A stretch of DNA of 64,000 nucleotides from Gnetum montanum (GCA_015680685.1 MNCI01022113.1:130945-194944), one strand, 5' to 3'. Shown: positions 34,492 to 45,870, counted from the first letter of the stretch. Notes: generated from the letters alone by a model not told the origin. Made by a program: numbers and translations.

Positions 34492-34686
34492 NNNNNNNNN
34501 NNNNNNNNNNNNNNNNNNNNNNNNNNNNNNNNNNNNNNNNNNNNNNNNNNNNNNNNNNNNNNNNNNNNNNNNNNNNNNNNNNNNNNNNNNNNNNNNNNNN
34601 NNNNNNNNNNNNNNNNNNNNNNNNNNNNNNNNNNNNNNNNNNNNNNNNNNNNNNNNNNNNNNNNNNNNNNNNNNNNNNNNNNNNNN
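34492..34686. other. Assembly gap (Ns)
   Basis: 195 undetermined bases inside element E. The relative at 58.2-58.56 kb suggests AT-rich sequence here. Confidence 0.99.
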
Positions 34687-34967
34687 TGTTTCAAATGAAA
34701 TGCATTAAAATTCCTATTCAACCTATATCCTTGCAAATCAACAATCTTAAACACATTCGGGGTAGTGATGTCTCCAATTTGGAATGCACTTGACCACATA
34801 GAGGAAAACTTAGTTTGAGGGCTAGTTTGACCAGACACTCTATCCTTCTTAAGGACTAGATCACCTACTTGAAAATTTTTAGCTAGATGTTTTTTATTGA
34901 ACCATCTCTTGACAATTTGTTGATGCTTAAGATTATGAAAATCAAGACCTACTTTTATCTTGCTTGA
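34687..34967 (-). pseudogene. Integrase C-terminal piece of element E
   Basis: Minus strand: WFNKKHLAKNFQVGDLVLKK, then SGQTSPQTKFSSMWSSAFQI and VFKIVDLQGYRLNRNFNAFH. This is the domain after the integrase core in gypsy elements (QVGDLVL, then a GPY/F-like part). The core itself is absent upstream; a short run before it joins the protease region, marking the deletion junction near 34,965. Confidence 0.75.
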
Positions 34968-35369
34968 TCATTTTCTATAAAGTTTCTCCTTAATATAAGT
35001 TTCAATGATAGGTCTAGGTCTTGGTGGATCATCGGATATAGCTTTTTTAGGAGAATGTTTCATGGATATATTGTTAAAATTTAGCACAGCTTCAAATGTT
35101 TTAAGAGGTAAGGTCTTATTTATATCTTTGTCTTCCCCTAAAGGTGGTGGATCACTTAGACAAAATCCATCGTGTTGTTGATAAGGCAAGGTGTCTCCAT
35201 AGTTTTCTTCACCTTCTTTAGAACTTTGATAGGATTTGATGGCGTCTGCATAAGAGATAGGACTTTTTGTAGTTCCACTTACATAGTCATTTTCAACATG
35301 TTCACTACACTCAACCTCAATAACCCCAACATAAAGATTAGCATTTCAATCTTCCAAAGATTGATTTTG
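34968..35369 (-). pseudogene. Post-protease linker of element E
   Basis: 35189-34968 is an open frame of 73 codons (FCLSDPPPLGEDKDINKTL; ISDDPPRPRPIIETYIKEK) of the acidic linker type between protease and RT. It ends at the deletion junction. Confidence 0.55.
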
Positions 35370-35672
35370 TTAATCTAAGTTTGTTACTACTTGTTTGTAG
35401 AAGGGTTCTTGGGGTATAGTCATGTATTCAGATTTTCCTTTGATAGGGATCAATAATTCCAAGAAATCTGGCCTAAAGAAGCCTCCAAACTTAGCTCCAA
35501 AATTCCTTGATAAGAGCACACCATATGTGGGTTTCATGTCAACTACCAGGATATCCGTATAACATGTAAATGTAGGGTATTGCTTAAGTTGTACCTTTGC
35601 TTCTTTTAATAACCCTACCACAGGTACGTTAGATCCATCAAGTTGAATCACACTTTTAGTTTGTGGTATCAT
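35370..35672 (-). pseudogene. Protease of element E
   Basis: Open frame of 100 codons: VPVVGLLKEAKVQLKQYPTF, then TDILVVDMKPTYGVLLSRNF and GAKFGGFFRPDFLELLIPIK. This is the second half of a plant gypsy retropepsin. The Asp loop before it is not visible, so the domain is incomplete or part of a fused frame. Confidence 0.7.
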
Positions 35673-35959
35673 TTGTGCTCCATTTGTTGCCTTGTATTAT
35701 GAAGACGACAATAATCATCGTTGATTGATGCATTTGGTTTATCTGGTTGTATAGGGCTTTTGTTATTGTTTTTCTTTAGCTCGACAACTTCATTGGATAG
35801 TTTTTCTAGTGAAGTGAGTATTTGGGTCATCTGATTTTGAGTTTGGGTTGGTGGTTCAACAGAACTTGATGTCCCGTTTGGGTTGATAATGGATTGAATC
35901 AAGGCTTTTGATTGGTCATCATTCAAACCAGTGTTGGATGGTAAGAATGAAGAAGACAT
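35669..35959 (-). pseudogene. gag-pol spacer of element E
   Basis: 96-codon open frame starting MSSSFLPSNTGLNDD with a coiled-coil-like MTQILTSLEKLSNEVVELKK and a short C-terminal CRLHNTRQQMEHK. The overlap with the protease frame is four bases (ATGA-type). Confidence 0.55.
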
Positions 35960-36058
35960 GGTGCCTTGTGAGTAATTACTTAAAGGTTGAGTTGATTGAA
36001 AGGGAGAGATCGCTTAAGGCATGATATTAGATGTTTGAAAAGTTGGTAGAAGTGGGTT

Positions 36059-36832
36059 TTATTGCATAGGGTTATTAACACTCATCATCCCAAATTGGGT
36101 TTGGATGCTATTCATAAGGGTTATTTGCTCTAATTCCATAGCTTTTGACATTGCACCTTGTACTTCTATTATGTTGGAATCAGATTTAATGGTATAAGCG
36201 AAGAATGGATCGATGGTAGAGAGATAGAAGTTGAGAATACCATCTGGTTGTGGTCGCATCTCATTTGGCACATAGGCAAGTTGATGAAGGAATCTAAGGT
36301 TATAATCTCTAACATTTTCCCTGGGTAGCTTTCTTAGGCTGGTAAAGTTGCTTGATGCGATAGCAAGGCTTGTAAATTTGTCAAATTGATTCAAGAACTT
36401 GTTTTTGAATTCTTGCCATGTGTTAATAAAGGCATCAGAAAGCATTAAGAACCATTGGGTTGCTTTGGTCCTAAATGTTGTTACAAACACTCTACATGCC
36501 ACATCATTATGTACAATGTTGTGGATCCCTAATAAGGTTTCAAAACATTGTATGTGTTGGCGGGCATCATTCGTAGGGGTTGTGGGATCAAAGAACAGAT
36601 TTATGTTTTGAAGGGATTTTGGGATGTCATGGTAGTTGTGAAAGTTAAAAGGGTTTCTTACTAAGGGAGTTGGGGGTTGATGGGCTGCCATTTTAGTCCG
36701 AGGTTTTCTAGGAATTGAACTTGAAAAAAGTGAAGCTCGTTGTTTTCTCAAAGTAAATTGATGAGTAGTTGGTTGACTAGGGGTAGGAGTATGAGTTCTT
36801 TGTTGAGATATTCCATAAGAAAAGTCACTCAT
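36059..36832 (-). CDS. gag of element E, intact open frame
   Basis: 257 codons without a stop, the longest recognisable coding frame in the window. Basic, Ser/Thr/Pro-rich N-terminus (MSDFSYGISQQRTHTPTP), then the gag core FFDPTTPTNDARQHIQCFET, ACRVFVTTFRTKATQWFLML, INTWQEFKNKFLNQFDKF, LRKLPRENVRDYNLRFLHQL. This is the retrotransposon gag domain (AxxWF and W-x-EF boxes) that builds the capsid. No zinc knuckle. It is flanked by the primer site and protease of a defective element, so it could only act in trans. Confidence 0.8.
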   Translation of the reverse strand: MSDFSYGISQQRTHTPTPSQPTTHQFTLRKQRASLFSSSIPRKPRTKMAAHQPPTPLVRNPFNFHNYHDIPKSLQNINLFFDPTTPTNDARQHIQCFETLLGIHNIVHNDVACRVFVTTFRTKATQWFLMLSDAFINTWQEFKNKFLNQFDKFTSLAIASSNFTSLRKLPRENVRDYNLRFLHQLAYVPNEMRPQPDGILNFYLSTIDPFFAYTIKSDSNIIEVQGAMSKAMELEQITLMNSIQTQFGMMSVNNPMQ

Positions 36833-37198
36833 AAAATGAAAAATAACGGGAAATGTAAAATACTAATAAACTATGAAAATTAAAGAAAATAAAAAAAACA
36901 TTTCAATGCTATATTTTTTTATTTTTTTATTTAAAAAAAAATTTAAAAGTAAAATTGAAATTACAAAATTTTAGAAAAGTAAATTGAAAGTAAAAAGATT
37001 TAAATCACCTAAATTAAATTTCAAAAAAACAAATTAAAAGGATTGCTAGAATATAAATTTGGAAATTTTGAAAATTTGAAACTAAAATGGAGCAATAAAA
37101 TTGAAAATAGGGAGACAAAAATTAAATAGACAGTAATAATTTTTTTTTAAGAAAAAGAAACATAAAAGGAAAATAAAGAAAAGGTTAAGAAATTGCCC
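36833..37198 (-). other. A-rich leader of element E
   Basis: Between gag and primer site; AT-rich with homopolymer runs, no coding signal. Confidence 0.6.
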
Positions 37199-37216
37199 TC
37201 CTTCTAGTGCCAAAAA
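37199..37216 (-). promoter_or_regulatory. Primer-binding site of element E
   Basis: Reverse complement TTTTTGGCACTAGAAGGAGG (from 37217 leftward) follows the 5' LTR by two bases. The TGG start fits a tRNA 3' end, but I cannot name the tRNA. Confidence 0.6.
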
Positions 37217-37218
37217 GG

Positions 37219-38177
37219 TGTTGATGCGTAAATTTTGGACACGCCGCCAACACCTATGAAAACTCGTTTTAGGAGACTATTGCCTAGGGCGCCTCCCGTA
37301 TTGGTACCGAAACCCGAGAATAGTCTCAGCTGGAAAGGGCTATGTGACAAAATAATAATAACAATATTTTAAAAAAAATATTAAAAACTTAAATTTGATT
37401 TTAGAAGCATTCTGTTATGTTTCGAAAAACATATAAAAATCAAAATTAAACATTTGTGTAGTTTTGAGTAAAATAAATAACATAAAATAAAAATTCAAAT
37501 TAAAAATAAAAATTTATCTGGTGCTCTAAGCAGAAGGAAAATTCAGCCACTGGTCTTCCCGGTGTCAACTTGGTCTCTACCATGTGGGTAGAAAAGAAAA
37601 CATGAAAGAAAATGCGTCTCTTTCGTGCACGACAGACTTGCACCTCTTGAACAGAAAAATCCTGCAAGAGACTTGCGGCTCTTGAACAACAACAACAAAA
37701 ATGCTCGTTGTTTGAACAAAAAATCCTCTTTGGTGGTGAACTGAAAATCCCCTGATCGTTGTTAGAGAATAGGCGCAGGCGTTGGCTGCCGGCTTCCCCT
37801 CTCACCGCCTCTAAACTCTAGCTTCCTCCCTCTTTATAGCGGTCTTGCAGGAGAAAACCCTAACCCTAAATTACCAGCCACCTTTGCCGTGAATTATTTT
37901 TGCCTTTTTTCTCATATCACTGCAAAAGAAAAAAAAACAAAATAGGATAATCATCATGGATCATAAGTCATGGGTGGATGCTTGATCAATGTTTTAAAAT
38001 CTATTTTTTTTATGGGCTAATGAAGCCCACTAGCACATGGACAGTGACCATGTGCAAGCTCATGGCGCTCTATTTTTAATTTTTTAATTTTATATTTTTA
38101 TTTTTTATTTTTTATTTTTATTATAAACTCGTTCAAACAAGGCCCTATGCCTAGCATGGGTGAGGTTGGCCTCAACA
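37219..38177 (-). repeat. 5' LTR of element E
   Basis: Right LTR, partner of 32682-33639. TATA at 37833-37837 (plus-strand TTATA) and telomere-like repeat at about 37855-37869. Confidence 0.92.
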
Positions 38178-38182
38178 ATCAC

Positions 38183-38750
38183 AAAGATACTAACAAGAAC
38201 TATTAGCAAATATAGGAAATACTGAAGCACAAAACTCAACAATGCCCGCTGGGCCTACCGCTCAACATGGAAACTTCCTATAGGCTATTGTCCCTATGAG
38301 TTAGTGTACAAAAAATTACCAACACTCCCTATTTAATCCAAGCTCTATACACTTCCAATAGCCTATGACCTTGACCTCGACTTAAGTCTAGCACCAAAAG
38401 AAAGATTAATGACTCTCAACTTGCTAGAGGAAAATCAATTGGTGGCCCTATCATTTAAAAAGTTTCACAAGGCATTCAACAAAAAGTGCCATGACCTTAG
38501 AATTAAGAAAGTCAAACTTCAACAAAGAGATAAGGTTTTCTATTGGAACCCCACACATGTACCTCAACAAACTAAGTTCTAGACATTGTGGGAAGGACCT
38601 TATATAATTTACGAAACTTTTCCTTTTGGGGCCATGATGATCTACAAACTTGAAAGCCCAAAGAAGAAATAGCTAGTCAACATACAACAAGTCAAACCTT
38701 TCCCCGAGCTTAAGCCAGCTAATACAATAAACACCTCATTGGATGGCCAA
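38183..38750 (+). pseudogene. Integrase of element D, second part
   Basis: Continues the core and C-terminal domain after element E: TWKLPIGYCPYELVYKKLPT, then APKERLMTLNLLEENQLVAL, CHDLRIKKVKLQQRDKVFYW and LWEGPYIIYETFPFGAMMIY. Few stops, mostly TAG. Confidence 0.82.
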
Positions 38751-38759
38751 CCACGCTTA

Positions 38760-40768
38760 ATATTTTGGATTTCCTCCTTTCAACTTAGTCATGGAAAAGA
38801 TGATTATCCATGCTAACTATATAAGTGGCTTCTCAGTTTTCCATATTTTTGTTTTACATGTTTTTGTTTTACACCTTGTTACTTTTACAACTTTTTGTTT
38901 TACACATTCTTTATTTTACATCTTTTTATTTTCATGTTAGTAATCTTTTTTAATTTTTATTTTTACACCATCATTAGTACATTTGCGATTTCTTTAATAT
39001 TTTACATTTTTTTATATTTTGTTTTATTCTGGTGTGATTTTCAAACTTTTTGTTAATAAGTGCCAAGCACAGTGGTAATTCGTTGCTTGATGGTGGTATG
39101 TACTATTCAGTTATTTGATTTTCAGTATCTAGATTCTAGCTTTGAATTTTGTTACTAATAACTAGGACATGGTTTCTTTTTCATGAAATAGGCAGTGAGT
39201 CCACAACATCCACCCATCCATAAACTTTATGGTTTTCCTTGTTTTGGAAATGTGCAATTTATTTTTCATTAATAAAACTTTAACTAACTTGTGACTTTGG
39301 TAGTTTTTGGATTTGGAAAGGATTTAAAGGTTTGAACAGGGTGTGACTTCAAGGGGACTTGGTATTCTTTATGTTTTTCTACTTGCTTGGATGCATGTGT
39401 GTTTTCATGGATTTCTTACTGTTCCGTGTCAACCAATAATAGAAAGTTGAATAAGTCTTTGCATGGTGTGGTTTCCATCGTCAAAAAAATGATGGGAATT
39501 CAAAGCACACCCCTTAGACAAAATAAATGGGCTATAAGCACTGGTTATGGGATTGGAAAGACATGTTACCCATGTCTGAAGGTTCCCTCTAACTAAGGTC
39601 CTTCCTCACTTCCTACTTCTTTTTTCTTTTCTAATAAGGAATAGTGTTTATTCTATGAGAGCACTCTTGTGTCTTAGGAGGATGGACTAATTTTAGAATG
39701 GCGATGCAAAGTCCTTGAACATGGTTGATTTTGGTCTAGACTAAGGATAGATTTTATCAAGTCATTTAACCACAAACTTCACAAGGGACTTCATGTGACA
39801 TTAATCAGGAAATGCATTCCACTCCCTCTCATCCATCTATGCTTTCCATGTCTCACCTCATTGTTAGTTTCATGTTCTTGTTTGATGTCTTGGTTTGATG
39901 TGTCAAAATTCTTAGGTAGTTTCTTCTAAGTTTTTTATTTAACTTTCTGTAACCATTAAGCATCCATGGGGCCCATAGACTCCTTGGTTTGAAGTTATGC
40001 AAGGGTAATAAAAGGCCTATGCCTACTTTGGGGAGGATCTACTTACATACCTTTTGGTTGGATCAGTTAAGTTCTTTACCCTTAAACATTTTTACAATCA
40101 AATCCTTTTGTTTACTCCACCAATGACATCTTCTTGTGTGCACCTTCACAATGTTCTTCAATGAATTCTTTTTATTGTCTTTGTTATGAATTCTTTAAAC
40201 CTCCTCAAGTATTTTATTATGTTTGGACTTTTCAAAATTTGATAATGGACTACTTATCCATTTCATCATATTTTTCATCCTTCTCGCTAACCCTATTATC
40301 AAAATTAATCCATCAGAATCACACCCTAGCCAAGTGTAACCATTGACAAGACAAGGTACTTCCAAGCTATATGTTACGCATTGCACACTAATTCATGATT
40401 TTGTTGTGATTGCAGTGGGAAGTATGGATAGAACACATGGACTAGAAGTGGGACTATCTTCGCAAAGGATGTAGTAGTAGTAGCACCATGTGACAAGGAC
40501 TCTTCATGATCATTGAATCTTCTTCCTAAAACTTCAGCTGCTAAAGGAGTGCATGTCAGTTTTGTCCAAGGTGTTCTCTTCTCTTGTCATGAACACCCAG
40601 TTTTGTAAAAGATTGTAAATCCGTACACTTAGGCACTTAGAGTTTGTTTGTTCCATCTAAGTTAATTTATATGTCAGTCAATAATTCCATACCTACGCAA
40701 TATTTTATAAGGAACTTGTTCCTCCTCTTCTTCACTCGAGGATGAGTTTTCATTTAATCATGGGGGTA
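38760..40768 (+). other. Long 3' noncoding region of element D
   Basis: No domain found. Starts with a TTTTACA-rich stretch (38,820-39,060) and shares ordered blocks with 20,340-21,270 of element C. At 40408-40418 is TGTGATTGCAG, the same putative splice acceptor as before the second ORF of C, but here only about 350 bases remain before the LTR: the second ORF has been deleted. Confidence 0.7.
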
Positions 40769-41586
40769 TGATGAATCATGTTTTGATCTACTCTAAGCCT
40801 CAATATCAGATACCTAATGTCGAAGCCTAAGATGTGATGTCGAATATCCGATATTGTGAGGTATAATTCGACCTATAAATATAGCACTTGGGCTCACAAT
40901 TTTCATATAATTTTTGTCATAGCATAGCGAAGCTCTAGCAGTTTATTTTCTCCAAAGTTTGAATATTTTTTGAGTGCCTGTAGCAACAGTCTAAGTATGT
41001 ACGAATCTTTGTTTGAGCACTAATGTACCTGAGCACAACAATGTGACGAGAATAAAAATGAACCCTTTGATAATCATTGTAGTATTGAGAATAGGTTAAT
41101 GTTTTTTTAATGCATTTGATATTCATGCACTTTAATTAAGTAATTAATTTCCAGTTGTTAATGAACACGAGCACGAGCACTTTAAGCATATGTGTAGCAC
41201 TTGGTAACTCAGAAAAGCTTAATGTTTGGTAGCCCAGCAGCACTATACACGTTTAGGATGTATCTAAAGAGTGGGAATGGGTACTTGTGTTAAGCTAGTT
41301 AGGAAGTAGATGAATTAGATCTTAAATTACTCTACCTTTCATTCTAGTTCTAGGTGATTAAACTTATAAAATATAAAATGATAAAAATCACATACCTCAC
41401 TTGCACTTAACCATATAGTTGTACCTCACAAGTGGAACTAAGAAGGCCATGATCGTTCCAATTAGATTTCACTTCCTTGAAACTAGCATACTTAAGAACT
41501 TAAGGTCTGTGGAGTTCAACTAGATCACACGTGAATGCTTGTGATTCATATGGTTGGGCGTAGGGGTACCTCGTTGCTCATCATCA
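40769..41586 (+). repeat. 3' LTR of element D
   Basis: Pairs with 26225-27078; dyad cluster 40795-40858 and TATAAATATA at 40874-40883. Divergence from the 5' LTR looks larger than for elements C and E. Confidence 0.9.
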
Positions 41587-41589
41587 ATG

Positions 41590-42860
41590 ATGAATAATAA
41601 GTATGCCTCATACTTTACTATACAAATCTATAAGCATCACAATATATTGTGTTGTAAATGGGATAGGTGAAACATCTAATGGATTTGTAATGATCACATG
41701 TTTTTGGTCTTCCCAGTCATACTTGGAGTCAGCTCTAATCGTATAAATAAATATGACTGAGATGTATGATAATGATGTATTTATGGTCCGTGTTACTAAT
41801 TAGAAAAGTTACCAAAATGAAAATAGACTAAATATAATAATTTTTTAAAAATAGAAATAATCGTAAACTAGCCTAAGGATGATAAGCATTCACTTCATGA
41901 ATCTTCTATGTTTTTTGATTCAAGAAGTAATCACTATGTTACCAAGTCAATTAATTATTGGACAAACCACGTTAGCTAACTATTAAGATTACTAAGTTAA
42001 TTTATGGTTAACATTCAAGATTTTAGTGTGCTCATTCCATTATAACTAATATGCTTAGAAATATAAACATTATGTTGACTAATGATAACAAATTATTATA
42101 AAATAAATTGCTTGAAAATGTAAATCTATGCTAAGCCAAAGTGTTATAATGAGAATGAATCAATATTGATCTTTATTGTCAAACCATGGTTACCTCTAGG
42201 TACATCCAAATGAACAAAGACACCAAACAACTAACTCAAACACATGATGTTGATTGCTACACATTATGAAATAAAACTATAAGAGCTTTACTACATTGAC
42301 TACAAAGATGACTTGAATGTACCTCATCTTACACATATATATAGATAAATGCATTGACACATATACTGACACATAACTAGATGTATTGGTGCATTTGCAT
42401 ATGAATATATGCATTGGCACATTATCAAAAAGTTGAATCTTTTACTATTTTTCATACCACTATGATGGACTCAAATCTTGTCCTCAAATTACACAAAATT
42501 GATAGAGTTTGACTACAAAATTAGCATGGTGATGTTGACTAATTGACTAACTATTACAAAATTGTAAGTGTTGTATGACATCCTAGTTTGAATGGTGCCT
42601 TATTTACAAAATCAAATTGAAGTACATATATAGAAAACAAAAATTTGCAAAATAATAAATGGAAATCGTACTCTAAATGACAATGGATCACTCCCCTTTA
42701 TCTTCTACATCTAACTTAATGATTGGAATTTTTTTTCATTGGTTTATGGATTGTTAGTTGTGCATGCATGTTTAGCAATATTTGCTCACATTGGGACATT
42801 TCATAGATGTGGTAGAGTTGGGAATAGCTTGTTGGCTTTGGTAAACCAAGGTACAAATAA
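41590..42860. other. Unassigned sequence with a small ATGCATTG repeat
   Basis: No gene recognised. 42349-42424 has three spaced copies of a (A)TGCATTG(G/A)CACA-like unit. Confidence 0.45.
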
Positions 42861-42867
42861 GTACTAG

Positions 42868-43352
42868 TTATGCGTCAAGTTTGCTAGTTGTTGTTTGTAG
42901 AATTGTTGGTGATACGTCTCTATTGCCTATGAAGTGACTCCTATAAGCTTTTTTCTTGATAATTTCTTCTTGTAGTTTACCTTTTGCTTTATTGTGAATT
43001 TGAGATACATGTTCATATAATGCAAGGGTAGTTGCTAATCTCTTCTCCAACTTACTCGACGCTTACCTATTATGATGAAGGCAAGGTTTGTCAATTTCAA
43101 ATTAGTAGGTAAGATCCTCAATCTAGGGATCCTTCATTTTTAGCTTTGTGATCATGATACCACTTGGCCAAAAAGTCCCTCATTGTAAATAGTTCTACTA
43201 CCTAAGCTCAATGATTCAATGAGATGGTGAAATTGATAAAGATACAAGAAATAGAATTGAGGAATGATGGTTGAATTGGAGATAGGACAGTAATGTTTTA
43301 TGTGATAAAAGAATCCTAATAAAACTAAAAAGAGAATTTTATAGGATAGCAT
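42868..43352 (-). pseudogene. Unknown gene-like fragment sharing a peptide with the LBD segment
   Basis: Minus strand. 43352-43152 encodes YQFHHLIESLSLGSRTIYN then EGLFGQ, similar to YQFHPRIGALILRSRIVYN then EGLYGLE at 6894 onward. A downstream frame 43050-42868 (RLATTLALYEHVSQIHNKAK, then GKLQEEIIKKKAYRSHFIGN) has a natural, charged composition with a possible helical stretch. I recognise no family. It may be a decayed gene or part of a dispersed repeat. Confidence 0.35.
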
Positions 43353-43354
43353 TA

Positions 43355-43990
43355 AAAGATCTAGTTCTTCATAGAGATGAATAGTGAAAAAGAACTCATG
43401 TAGCTGACCCCATTTTATTGGGACAAGGGCAAGCTGATAATGTTCATAATACCACCTCTAATATCAATGATATTTAAAAATGCCACTAAAAAGAATGATT
43501 GAAAATAGTCCAAAAAAGCTACAAATAAAGAAGGATTGAAAATAGTGCAAAGAAACAGCAAATAAACACAAAACAAAATATTAACTCTCCAATCAAAGGA
43601 AGAGAGCTTTAACCATGTGTAATTAAAAACCCGAAGGCTTTTCTCCTTTGTGTGTAAACACAATTTGAAATACACTCGCCTCTTCCTTATAAGAAGTGTC
43701 TGCGTCAAAATTTCGCTCAATGTGGAACATCAATGCATGTCTGTACAGCAATTTGCTATCTTCCTGAACTCATTGCACCTGGCGCTTTTTTAGGCTGAAA
43801 AAATCCAAAGAAATTAAACTCGTTATTCATATCCACGGCAAATTTCTTGCATTTGTCAATGCCGTAAAATGCCCGCCGAGGAACAGCAGCGGAACATTAT
43901 GGAGCAGGGAAGCTTTTTGTCACGTCGCAATGCTGGCGGAGATTAAATAAGTACAAAGCCGCAAATATTCCACTCGGGCCTTCGTTTTCT
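43355..43990. other. Unassigned sequence left of LBD copy 2
   Basis: No domain. Higher GC near 43,840-43,930 (GCCCGCCGAGG) suggests old unique sequence rather than retrotransposon. Confidence 0.45.
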
Positions 43991-43995
43991 ACAAT

Positions 43996-44129
43996 CCGAT
44001 CTCCACGCTTAATTAAAATAATACAACACCGACGAATATGCTTTGTATTTATTTTGAGAGTTCCGATTTTCACGCTTAATTAAAATAATCCAACACCGAC
44101 GAATATGCCTTGTATTTATTTTGGGACTT
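43996..44129. repeat. 67-bp tandem duplication
   Basis: Units 43996-44062 and 44063-44129 (each with CACGCTTAATTAAAATAAT and ACACCGACGAATATG) differ at a few bases. They lie about 240 bases before the LBD pseudo-exon, in what would be its promoter. Copy 1 lacks this region. Confidence 0.88.
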
Positions 44130-44366
44130 ATGCGTTAATCGACGAGATTATTTCAATTTGCACGTCACTGAAAACTCAGCGTGCACCATTCCTTTATGTC
44201 CACGTCAAGGTTTTGCATTGTCATTTTCCATGCCAGATTAAAGGGAAGCATATAAAACTTTCTGCATTTTCATCAATCTATGGTGGCTCAACTGCCAGCA
44301 TGGAAGGTAAATTTTGAGCATTGCCAACACGTAAACGCCTAATGCCAATGCCAAACGCATACACAT

Positions 44367-44555
44367 CAGTGGATATGGAGGTCACTTCAACCATGTTACA
44401 TGTGCAGCTTGCAGATATGTCAGAAGAAAACGCCAGGGCCAGGATTGTACAATGGCTCCTTACTTTCCCAGCAACTACCCATCTGAAAACTTTGAAGCAG
44501 TGCACAAAGCCACAAACCATATGGTTCCAGTAACTTTATCAGAGCTATTATTCAG
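44367..44555 (+). pseudogene. LBD exon 1 remnant, copy 2
   Basis: Same as 4341-4528: [16 protein letters not shown] with Arg for the third Cys, the 8-bp duplication after VHK, and the donor CAG|GTAGAA at 44555. Here the reading frame upstream stays open ([11 protein letters not shown]) because the extra G absent from copy 1 is present, and the position expected for the start codon is ATC. Hence the Cys change and frameshift predate the duplication, and the TGA in copy 1 came after. Confidence 0.8.
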
Positions 44556-45510
44556 GTAGAAACTAGAAACTGGAAACTCTTAGGCAAGAAAACTTCACTG
44601 TATAGAAAATACTTATTGCAGGAGGGCATAGATTGAGAAATCTGCGATAAATTGCAAGGCAACATTGAAGCCAATTCAAAATCGCATGGGATGTTTGATG
44701 TAATGAATAGTGCTATATTTTTATTGATTTTTTAAGTTTATTATATTGTATATTGCTAATTCTGATGCCAGTCAAAATCTAAAATTTCTATATTTGATTT
44801 TTCACCTTAAGTGAAGTTCTTAGATGAAAAAAAAAATGAAAAATGCTGCTATTAACATGAGTGCATATAAGTGCTCTCTTTTGTAAATATTGATGATTTT
44901 AATCCGATTTTCACATTGATTTGTTTAGATTTTTGTGATCCGATTTATAAGAAAGATTGCGAATTTACCGATCCTATCTGAAAAGATGGCTCCTATTTTA
45001 ATAGCTGAACCAATAAATTTTTAATTTTATAAGATTCTCTGCTGCCATAATTTTAAATTTTTTATGCATTATTTTATACAAAGTATGACATTTAATAAGG
45101 AAAGGGTCAAGAGATGTTAATGTTAATATTACTGTGGTTGTGAAACTTCTTTGATTCAAATAAACAAATTAATTCAGAAATAAATATTTATATGAACTAA
45201 ATATTATTTTTATTTTTAAAAAATTTAACCAGTTGAAGAGCTCTTTTACATTGTCTAATAAAATTGATAATGAAAATAAGAATATGTTTTGAGCCTGACG
45301 TTTTTCGTTTTAAAGCCATTAACAAATTTTACTGGGTCACTGGAAAAAATCATTTTCCATTTTAATCACTGTTTTCAAGTTATGGAACAAACCAGGGGAA
45401 GAAACAGTTAATTTAATAATTTTTTTATGAATACTGATTATGTATTGGTGAAACCATTTACATGCATGCCCCATCACTTCCATGTAACTTCGTCTACGTC
45501 CTGGATATGA

Positions 45511-45570
45511 AGTAAACCTCTACGTCATAGCAAATGACGAAGTAAACCTCTACGTCATAGCAAATGACGA
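45511..45570. repeat. Perfect 30-bp tandem duplication
   Basis: 45511-45540 and 45541-45570 are identical; copy 1 has one unit (5487-5516). Confidence 0.95.
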
Positions 45571-45793
45571 AGTTGATTTGAACGGCAGCTCCAACTGGAA
45601 CACACACAATATACATACCGACAAGATTTATCTGGCTAGTTCCATCATGGAAAAGTTAATGGGATATGTCCTTTCAGTCACGTGCCCGCTTGATGATCAT
45701 TCTAATAATTTTCCAAGCCGTGTGGAATATATTGTTTGACAGGGATTGCATGTCTTTATTAAATAATGCTAGACCTTCTATCAAGGCTGCCCT

Positions 45794-45859
45794 GTCTTTC
45801 TTTCTGCATTATTGGATTCTTGCTCTGTCTTGCTTTCTACATTATTGGATTCTTGCTCT
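45794..45859. repeat. Two 33-bp tandem repeats before the LBD start codon, copy 2
   Basis: Same as 5740-5805. Confidence 0.85.
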
Positions 45860-45870
45860 CTTGCAGAAAC

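Larger units (their letters stand above)
32682..38177 (-). mobile_element. Nested gypsy element E inside the integrase of D
   Basis: Direct LTRs 32682-33639 and 37219-38177 start, in element sense, TGTTGA and end TCAACA. Flanks are ATCAT (32677-32681) and ATCAC (38178-38182), a 5-bp target duplication with one change; removing E restores the integrase frame of D. Coding is on the minus strand: gag, spacer, protease, then directly an integrase C-terminus. RT, RNase H and most of integrase are missing, so it is a deletion derivative. It is the youngest insertion in the middle region, because its LTRs are the most alike. Confidence 0.92.
26225..41586 (+). mobile_element. Ty3/gypsy element D (Athila/Tat-like), interrupted by element E
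   Basis: LTRs at 26225-27078 and 40769-41586 both start TGATGAATCATGTTTTGATC. Order inside: primer site, gag, protease, RT, RNase H, integrase, long noncoding region, 3' LTR. TCAAT precedes it (26220-26224) and TCAAT occurs at 41584-41588 overlapping the LTR end, so a 5-bp target duplication is likely, with three bases lost or shared. Element E (32682-38177) splits the integrase; without it D is about 9.9 kb. All domains carry stops. Confidence 0.88.

Noticed and set aside
34373-34838. Open frames across the N gap on both strands
   Set aside because: They are artefacts of undetermined bases, apart from the integrase tail at 34687-34838.
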